Notes under the pieces: model-generated
The model's database searches: none
What the model was told of the DNA's origin: nothing
What the model saw: only the letters and a program-made list of their open reading frames with translations
Position numbers and translations under genes: made by a program
Shown here: in pieces, positions 55,593 through 61,176 of the stretch
How the letters are laid out: the number at the start of each line of letters is the position of its first letter
How positions within the stretch are numbered: the stretch's first letter is position 1
From: an uncultured Ignavibacteria bacterium
GTDB lineage: Bacteria > Bacteroidota > Ignavibacteria > Ch128b
DNA length: 61,176 bases
Assembly: GCA_937944105.1 (NCBI GenBank)
Contig: CALDZP010000078.1
Span: forward strand, 1-61,176
Direction: 5' to 3'

Positions 55593-57509
55593 TTATTTTG
55601 AAAAATAAAATTCGTTTTGTGTTCTGTTGGCATCTGGGATTTTTCTTGAATTTAATTCAATTGAAACAGGTTTTTTATTAACTTTTAATTTATAATTAAT
55701 GGCTGTTTTTCCGTCCTTCCAGACTTTTACTGTTTCGTAGATATCTTGAGTGGAATTGTCATCAAAAGTAATTTTAATTGAGACAGGGACTGGAATAATT
55801 CCATTTCTTTTTACTTCAAAAGTCAACTCACCTTTTTTATATTTTACATTTGCAAGGTCAAGATCAGGCACTCCTTTTTCAAAGAACCATGGTATAAAAT
55901 ACCAATCGAGATTTTCACCAGCGTATTTATTAAATGTAAAGAAAAAGTCATAAGGTGTTGGATGTTTTCCATTCCATAATTTGACATATTCTTTTAATAC
56001 GGAAATAAATTTTTCTTTTCCAAGGAGATCTCTTAAAAATTCATAGGCACAGGCAGGTCTTCTGTAAGAAGCAACTCTGTAAGAATTTCCACTTAATAAA
56101 AATGATGGAGTAATTGGAGGCATCTCTTCTTCATGACCGGCAAAATTTTCATAAGAAGTTGAATTAGTATGCCTTGGTCCAAAATTTTCTGAATATCTTT
56201 CCTGCAAATCAAAAGGTAACATTACAGCAAAACCTTCATCCATCCAGGCAAATCTTTTTTCGTTAATTCCCATATAAAATGGAAAATAAGTATGAGCAAT
56301 TTCGTGCGATGTAAGTCCAACAGCTGCATTATAAGAAGAAGTTGAACCATCGTTTACCATCATTGGGAACTCCATCCCACCCTGTCCATTAAATACTGTC
56401 ATAGATGGATAAGGATATGGTATTTGTGGAAATTCAAATGAGAAAAAGGAAATTACATCACGAGCAATCTTTGCAACATCATAAAAGTCTTTTGATTCCT
56501 TTTTATAAACAGCAGAAATAAAAGTTTTTCTACCTGAATTTTTATCTACAACAAGAGTTGAGGCATCCCATAAATAATGATCACTTAGAGCAAAAGCAAA
56601 ATCTGGAACATACTCAGCTTTGTAATGATAAGTGAGTAAATCTTTATCTTTTGTATTTAATCTATTCTCTAAAATATCTTCCAGAGTCACAATATTAATT
56701 ATTGAATCACTTGTTTGTGCTAATTGAAATCTTTCCAAAACGCGTTCTGAATAAACTTCTTCAGGATTTTGAATTATGCCTGTAGCCCAAACTAAGAAAT
56801 TCTTTGGAACAGATATTTTTACATCGAAATTGTTGAAATCGTTATATTGTTCAACAGTTCCTGTATATGGAATTTCATCCCAGCCATAAATATCATCATA
56901 AACTGCAATTTGTGGGTACCAATAGGCAATAAAAAAAGATGTAGAATCGTAAGTTCCCATTCTTATATTTGAAAATTTTGGTATTGTTACTTCCCAATCA
57001 ATCTCCAGACTAACATTTGATTTTGGAGATATAAAATCATTTGAATCTAACTTTATATTGAGATTAGTGGCAGATAGTGTTGTCTTGCTCCTATCATTTA
57101 CGTCATAATTATTATTATTAATTAGTAGTTTAGTAATTATCATACCATCATGGACATCATCTGGATTTACCTGAAATTCTCTTGCTCCACCTTTTTTGAA
57201 GACATTCTGAAGCAAGCGAATTACAATTCTTTCTAAAGTATCTGGACTGTTATTGTAATAAATAATTTTTTCAGTAGCGATAATTTTTCTTTCAGATGGA
57301 ATAAATCGAGCATCAATAAAATAGTCCGATGAGTTTTGCCAGTAATTTTGACCTGGTGAACCATCAAACGAACGAGTGCCCTTTTTATATGCATCAAGCA
57401 AATTTTTTGGAATATTAATTTGATTTTGTGCATATAGATTTGTTAGAAGAAGAAAAACAAAAAGAAAAGCAGGAAGATTTATTAATTTTCTGTACATCAT
57501 TTTCACCAT
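55593..57509 (-). CDS. Secreted M1-family zinc aminopeptidase
   Basis: This 638-residue metallopeptidase has a signal peptide (about residues 5-28, LINLPAFLFVFLLLTNLYAQ). The M1 zinc site HEIAHTYFPFYMGINEKRFA begins near residue 402 with HExxH, followed 18 residues later by WMDEGFAVML, which supplies the third ligand Glu. The exopeptidase-type GAMEN motif appears as GGMEFPMM. An N-terminal beta domain (about 40-260) precedes the catalytic domain, and a small C-terminal beta domain follows. The ATG at 57509 overlaps the esterase stop (TAATG); ATGs at 57500 and 57497 behind GGTGA are alternatives. It probably digests peptides in the periplasm or outside the cell. Confidence 0.9.
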   Translation of the reverse strand: MVKMMYRKLINLPAFLFVFLLLTNLYAQNQINIPKNLLDAYKKGTRSFDGSPGQNYWQNSSDYFIDARFIPSERKIIATEKIIYYNNSPDTLERIVIRLLQNVFKKGGAREFQVNPDDVHDGMIITKLLINNNNYDVNDRSKTTLSATNLNIKLDSNDFISPKSNVSLEIDWEVTIPKFSNIRMGTYDSTSFFIAYWYPQIAVYDDIYGWDEIPYTGTVEQYNDFNNFDVKISVPKNFLVWATGIIQNPEEVYSERVLERFQLAQTSDSIINIVTLEDILENRLNTKDKDLLTYHYKAEYVPDFAFALSDHYLWDASTLVVDKNSGRKTFISAVYKKESKDFYDVAKIARDVISFFSFEFPQIPYPYPSMTVFNGQGGMEFPMMVNDGSTSSYNAAVGLTSHEIAHTYFPFYMGINEKRFAWMDEGFAVMLPFDLQERYSENFGPRHTNSTSYENFAGHEEEMPPITPSFLLSGNSYRVASYRRPACAYEFLRDLLGKEKFISVLKEYVKLWNGKHPTPYDFFFTFNKYAGENLDWYFIPWFFEKGVPDLDLANVKYKKGELTFEVKRNGIIPVPVSIKITFDDNSTQDIYETVKVWKDGKTAINYKLKVNKKPVSIELNSRKIPDANRTQNEFYFSK

Positions 57510-58354
57510 TAATATTTTATTTTATATTCTGAAAGCTTTTTAAGAAAGTTGTTTATTTCAATATCCCAGAAAATCCAGTTATGTTCGCCTGGCAATTCAT
57601 GATACTCATACATTACACCATTCTTCTGAAGTTTTTCAACAAGTTTTCTGTTAGAATCAAGTAAACCTTCTAATGGGTCATTTTCCCCACATGATAAATA
57701 AAGATAAGGTAAGTTATTTGGTTTTACTGAATCAATTAATGTAAGAACATCATTTTTATCCCAGTGATCGGAGCGTTTTTCACCAAAGGCTTCTTTGAGG
57801 CTTTGAGTTAGAAGACTTCTATTTTTTTCAATTAATGATGGCCAGCGAAAAGCACCGCTAAAGGAACCGGCATAATAAAATAGATGCGGATATTTGAGAG
57901 CGAATTTAATTGCACCATAACCGCCCATAGAAAGTCCAGCTATTACTCTTCCATGTTTTGTTGTTATTACTCGATATTTTTTTTCTACAAATGGAATTAA
58001 CTCTTTTATTATGTAATCTTCATAATTACGATTTTTTACAAAAGGAGAATTTGTATACCAACTATTGTCCGCTTCGGGAGTAACTACTACAAACGAATAA
58101 TCATTTAAGTATTTAACTAAATTGGTTCGATTTATCCAGTCAGTATGATCACCTGAATAGCCATGCAGTAAAAAAATAACATTATATCTATTTTCTGTTT
58201 TGTAATAATCTTTTGGTAGGATGATATTAAAGTGTTTATATCCCCCAACTGAGTAAGAATAAACACTATCAAGTACAATTCTTACTTTATCTTGTGCATA
58301 GAGTGAATGAAATAAAAATATTATGAGAATGAGAAATTTTTTATTGTTCAGCAT
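57509..58354 (-). CDS. Secreted esterase of the esterase D / antigen 85 family
   Basis: This alpha/beta hydrolase of 281 residues has a signal peptide (LNNKKFLILIIFLFHSLYAQ). VIFLLHGYSGDHTDWINRTN near 65-85 is the oxyanion loop region. GLSMGGYGAIKFALKYPHLF carries the nucleophile Ser in GxSxGG, and the catalytic His is in GEHNWIFWD near the C-terminus. The ATG at 58354 is favoured because GGTGA precedes it. Family members deacylate xylan, feruloyl or siderophore esters. It is the first gene of the pair with the M1 peptidase; the 280 bases upstream show no gene. Confidence 0.85.
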   Translation of the reverse strand: MLNNKKFLILIIFLFHSLYAQDKVRIVLDSVYSYSVGGYKHFNIILPKDYYKTENRYNVIFLLHGYSGDHTDWINRTNLVKYLNDYSFVVVTPEADNSWYTNSPFVKNRNYEDYIIKELIPFVEKKYRVITTKHGRVIAGLSMGGYGAIKFALKYPHLFYYAGSFSGAFRWPSLIEKNRSLLTQSLKEAFGEKRSDHWDKNDVLTLIDSVKPNNLPYLYLSCGENDPLEGLLDSNRKLVEKLQKNGVMYEYHELPGEHNWIFWDIEINNFLKKLSEYKIKY

Positions 58355-58646
58355 ATTTTTCACCAATTATTTATTAATTAGACTTATTAAAATAAAAAAA
58401 ATAATACACATATAGTTTGTGTAATTTAATCTTAAGATTTGTTTACAAAAAAAGCATTGTAAAAATGTTACGCAAAATTCGAAAACGGGATTAAAAAGTA
58501 ATACTTCCGATACATATAATTTAATTGAATGGAAAACCTTAACTTACAAATACATGCCACATTTTGAAGTGAATTATATCAGATATTGATTGATATTGAA
58601 TAAACATAACAATAATAGCTAAAACATCAATCAGGTCAACCCTTAT

Positions 58647-60347
58647 CTACAAATCACTGGACTTTATGACTTTCCCGGGCAATGAACCTGTATGTTCAGA
58701 ATTAGCTATTACAATTTCACCGTTTACAATTACATAAGGAATACCATCAGGATATTGATGTGGTTCTGTAAAAGTTGCTTTGTCTTGAATTTTATTGAAG
58801 TCAAAAATAACAATATCGGCAAAATAACCTTCTGCAATTCTTCCACGTTCTTTAATACCAAGTTTATCTGCTGGCATTGAAGTCATTTTTTTAATCATTT
58901 CTTCAAGTGAACAAATTTTTCTTTCTCTCACATATTTTGAAATTGCTCTAGGAAATGTACCATAAGCTCTTGGATGAGCAATTTCTCTATTCATTGGTGG
59001 ATAAGGAGCGTGACTTCCAGCATCAGAGGAAATCATCACAGCTGGATGTGCAAGAATTTTCTCAGTCGAATTTTCTTCCATTCCAAATCCCATCATCATA
59101 ACTTGATTTTCATTATCCATAATTACTTTTACAGAGGTTTCGAAACCATCCATACCAAATTCTTCACTTAATTGTTGAATTGTTTTGCCCTGATAGTGTT
59201 TAAATTCTTCTTTTCCCACACTTGAAATTAAGACCCCATTCCAATCACCATCAAGATTTGATACTTTCTTTTCCACATATTCGCGGATATTTTTTTCAAG
59301 GTTTTTGTCTTTAAGGCGGTCTAGAAATTTTTCTGTTCCACCATCTCGAGCCCACAGTGGAAAAAGTGCTGAAAGATTTGTATGATATGCTACATAAGTA
59401 TATCTATCTGCGTGAAGATCTAATCCCGAATTAATTGCTTTATCAATTTTTTCGATTAATTGATCAACTTTACTCCAGTTACTTTTACCCGAAACTTTTA
59501 GGTGAGAAATCTGAAGTCGTGATTTTGATTTCAAAGCTATTTCTATAGCTTCATCAATTGCTTCGAGTACAAAGTTATCTTCGTTTCTAATGTGAGATGC
59601 ATAAATTCTAAATTTCTCTGGTGCAACTTTGCAAAGCTCAATCAGTTCTTCAGTTGATGCAAATGACCCAGGTGTATATTCAAGACCAGTAGAAATTCCA
59701 ATTGCTCCTTCTTCAATTGCTCGAATTACTTCATTTTGCATCTTCAAAATTTCTTCTGAAGTTGCTTTACGATCATCGAGTCCAATTATATATTCTCTTA
59801 TAGTTCCCAGTCCAATCATGGTTGCAATATTTACGGAAAATTTTCTTTTAGAAAAATCATTGAGAAAATCACCAAGTCTTATCCACTTTAATTCTTCACC
59901 ATATTGCTCTAAGAAATTCTTTCTTGTCAAATCAATTTCAGGACCACCCAGAGGACCCCACGAAAAACCATCCTGCCCGGTAATTTCAGTTGTGACTCCC
60001 TGACGGATTTTGCTTTCTGCTTTAGGATTAATAATTAAATCTGCATCAGTGTGTGAGTGTATATCAATAAAACCGGGAGAGATTTTTAATCCTTTTGCAT
60101 CAATTATATTTCGTGCATCCAATTCCGCTGACTTGCCAATTAGTACAATTCTTCCATCTTTAATTCCAATATCCGCGTGAAATTCATTTTTACCAGTTCC
60201 ATCGATAACGAAGCCATTTTTAATTAAAATATCAAGACTTCGTTCTTTAGTGAAAATTTTTGGGAAGGATGAATGAAAAGAAAAAACAAATCCTCCAGTT
60301 AAAAGGGTTGTCGATTTTACAAAATCTCGCCTTGAAAATTTTTTCAT
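58647..60347 (-). CDS. Exported N-acyl-D-amino-acid deacylase-like amidohydrolase
   Basis: This 566-residue amidohydrolase is related to D-aminoacylase. The N-terminus MKKFSRRDFVKSTTLLTGGF has a twin-arginine signal, so it is exported folded by Tat, fitting a metal enzyme. The metal motif GFIDIHSHTDADLI near residue 95 gives H-x-H. Further ligands appear in IYASHIRNED and LQISHLKVSG, and the Asp in MISSDAGSHAPYP. It would release D-amino acids from N-acyl-D-amino acids or process D-amino-acid peptides from cell walls. AGGAGGTGAC, an unusually strong ribosome site, lies two bases before the ATG. Confidence 0.88.
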   Translation of the reverse strand: MKKFSRRDFVKSTTLLTGGFVFSFHSSFPKIFTKERSLDILIKNGFVIDGTGKNEFHADIGIKDGRIVLIGKSAELDARNIIDAKGLKISPGFIDIHSHTDADLIINPKAESKIRQGVTTEITGQDGFSWGPLGGPEIDLTRKNFLEQYGEELKWIRLGDFLNDFSKRKFSVNIATMIGLGTIREYIIGLDDRKATSEEILKMQNEVIRAIEEGAIGISTGLEYTPGSFASTEELIELCKVAPEKFRIYASHIRNEDNFVLEAIDEAIEIALKSKSRLQISHLKVSGKSNWSKVDQLIEKIDKAINSGLDLHADRYTYVAYHTNLSALFPLWARDGGTEKFLDRLKDKNLEKNIREYVEKKVSNLDGDWNGVLISSVGKEEFKHYQGKTIQQLSEEFGMDGFETSVKVIMDNENQVMMMGFGMEENSTEKILAHPAVMISSDAGSHAPYPPMNREIAHPRAYGTFPRAISKYVRERKICSLEEMIKKMTSMPADKLGIKERGRIAEGYFADIVIFDFNKIQDKATFTEPHQYPDGIPYVIVNGEIVIANSEHTGSLPGKVIKSSDL

Positions 60348-60692
60348 TTGTCACCTCCTGTGAATTTATATATTATTTAATGATTCAAAAAATTTTGATA
60401 AATCATGACCTCAACTACAATGCAAATTAAAATTAAAATTCTCAAAATTTGAAACGAATATTTAATTTCGTAAATATTTCATTATTACGATTTCAATTCG
60501 AGTGGAAACAAATTAATAACAAAATTCAATATTCTCAATTTGAAGTGATTTAATTTAAAGTTTGATAAAGGAAAGTTGTTTTGATTTGTTTGTAATAAAA
60601 ATTAAAAACATTAATTATAGTTGACTTATCAAAAGTGTATTGCCTTTTAACCAGTGCCGATTTATCGAGCTTGATTTAAATTACTAAAAAAA

Positions 60693-61176
60693 GTTCTTGA
60701 AGTAAGTTCAGGATAACACTTTGAGGGGCTTTTAAGATACAGAAACAATTTCGGAATAATGTTCTGTTAAAATAAATTCTCATACATTAATAAGTCACCC
60801 TGAACTTGTTTCAGGGTCTCTTATCTAATAAAGAAGAATCCTGAAATAAATATAGGGTTACATTTTGAGGTTCTTTAGGTTCACAAACAAGTTCGGAATG
60901 ATTTTTCAACTTTAGATCCTGAAACAAGTTCAGAATGACACTTCGAGATATTTAAGATTCTGAAACAAGTTCAGGATGACAATTTGAGATATTTAAGATT
61001 CTGAAACAAGTTCAGAATGACGCTTCAGGATATTTAAGATTCTGAAACAAGTTCAGAATGACGCTTTGAGAATTTTTAGATTCTGAAACAAGTTTATGAT
61101 GACACTTCGAGATATTTAAGATCCTGAAACAAGTTCAGAATGACGCTTTGAGAATTTTTAGATTCTGAAACAAGTT
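60693..61176. repeat. Tandem array of the hairpin repeat with a 41-base period
   Basis: Units beginning GAT[TC]CTGAAACAAGTTCA start at 60915, 60956, 60997, 61038, 61079, 61120 and 61161, an exact 41-base spacing, and continue past the window edge. More worn units lie at about 60693, 60736, 60837 and 60878. One copy (60793-60819) is inverted (CCCTGAACTTGTTTCAGGG). Each unit has a short stem (TTCTGAA-ACAAG-TTCAGAA) and a conserved linker resembling GACGCTTCGAGATATTTAA. The 60348-60692 stretch before it is AT-rich, holds the deacylase promoter, and shows no gene. Confidence 0.9.

Noticed and set aside
60915-61176. Possible CRISPR array
   Set aside because: Repeats recur every 41 bases, but the sequence between them is also conserved and only about 16 bases long, so there are no unique spacers; it is a tandem minisatellite.

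Overview
The window is AT-rich, densely coded chromosomal DNA from a Gram-negative bacterium that looks like a member of the Ignavibacteria / Bacteroidota-Chlorobi group. This placement is inferred from gene content: a secreted protein with a C-terminal type IX secretion-like tail (YPNPFNSSTTIEF), RND and ABC-2 efflux systems with their own TolC partners, cytochrome bd with an Rrf2 regulator, sigma-54, and many AAA/TTT-rich codons. No phage, insertion sequence, CRISPR array or rRNA gene was seen. The only RNA gene found is one tRNA-Lys(CTT).

Layout. 1-482: a repeat block that folds into long hairpins. 483-6738 (minus): a MarR-controlled tripartite RND efflux operon (marR, tolC-like, hlyD-like, RND pump, PII-like protein). 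6915-11572 (minus): ROK sugar kinase, 1-Cys peroxiredoxin, and an rrf2-cydA-cydB operon with a near-perfect palindromic operator. 12067-23676 (minus): a long co-directional run mnmE, mnmG, rsmG, murQ, mfd, cell-wall amidase, a membrane HExxH protein and nhaA. 23783-30281 (plus): DUF3109 protein, rpoN, a membrane methyltransferase, a parvulin-type PPIase, hslV and hslU. 30439-36616 (minus): TPR protein, DUF2721 protein, GAPDH with a conserved internally duplicated protein, a candidate replication origin, and a two-component system preceded by a small basic secreted protein. 37341-38862: fumarase and tRNA-Lys, convergent on a shared terminator. 39115-46242 (plus): a TetR-controlled ABC-2 efflux operon with two ATPases, two permeases, a membrane fusion protein and an outer-membrane factor. 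46420-53762: mixed-strand genes (YbjQ-like protein, secreted GHL10 glycosidase-like protein, SRPBCC protein, TerC, NicO/UreH-type metal transporter, ICMT-like methyltransferase) with a hairpin-repeat block at about 52.2-52.6 kb. 53745-60347 (minus): TMTC-like TPR membrane protein, M1 aminopeptidase, esterase, and a Tat-exported D-aminoacylase-like amidohydrolase. 60.7 kb to the end: a 41-bp-period tandem array of the same hairpin repeat.

The most interesting signals are non-coding. Two perfect 14-bp palindromes (TTTTCACGTGAAAA, a parS-like core) flank mnmG. A DnaA-box cluster lies 12 kb away in an AT-rich 390-bp gap. Together they suggest that this window carries the origin-proximal part of the chromosome, although dnaA, parA and parB are not here. 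Clear inverted repeats in front of the MarR, Rrf2 and TetR genes suggest autoregulated efflux and respiratory operons.
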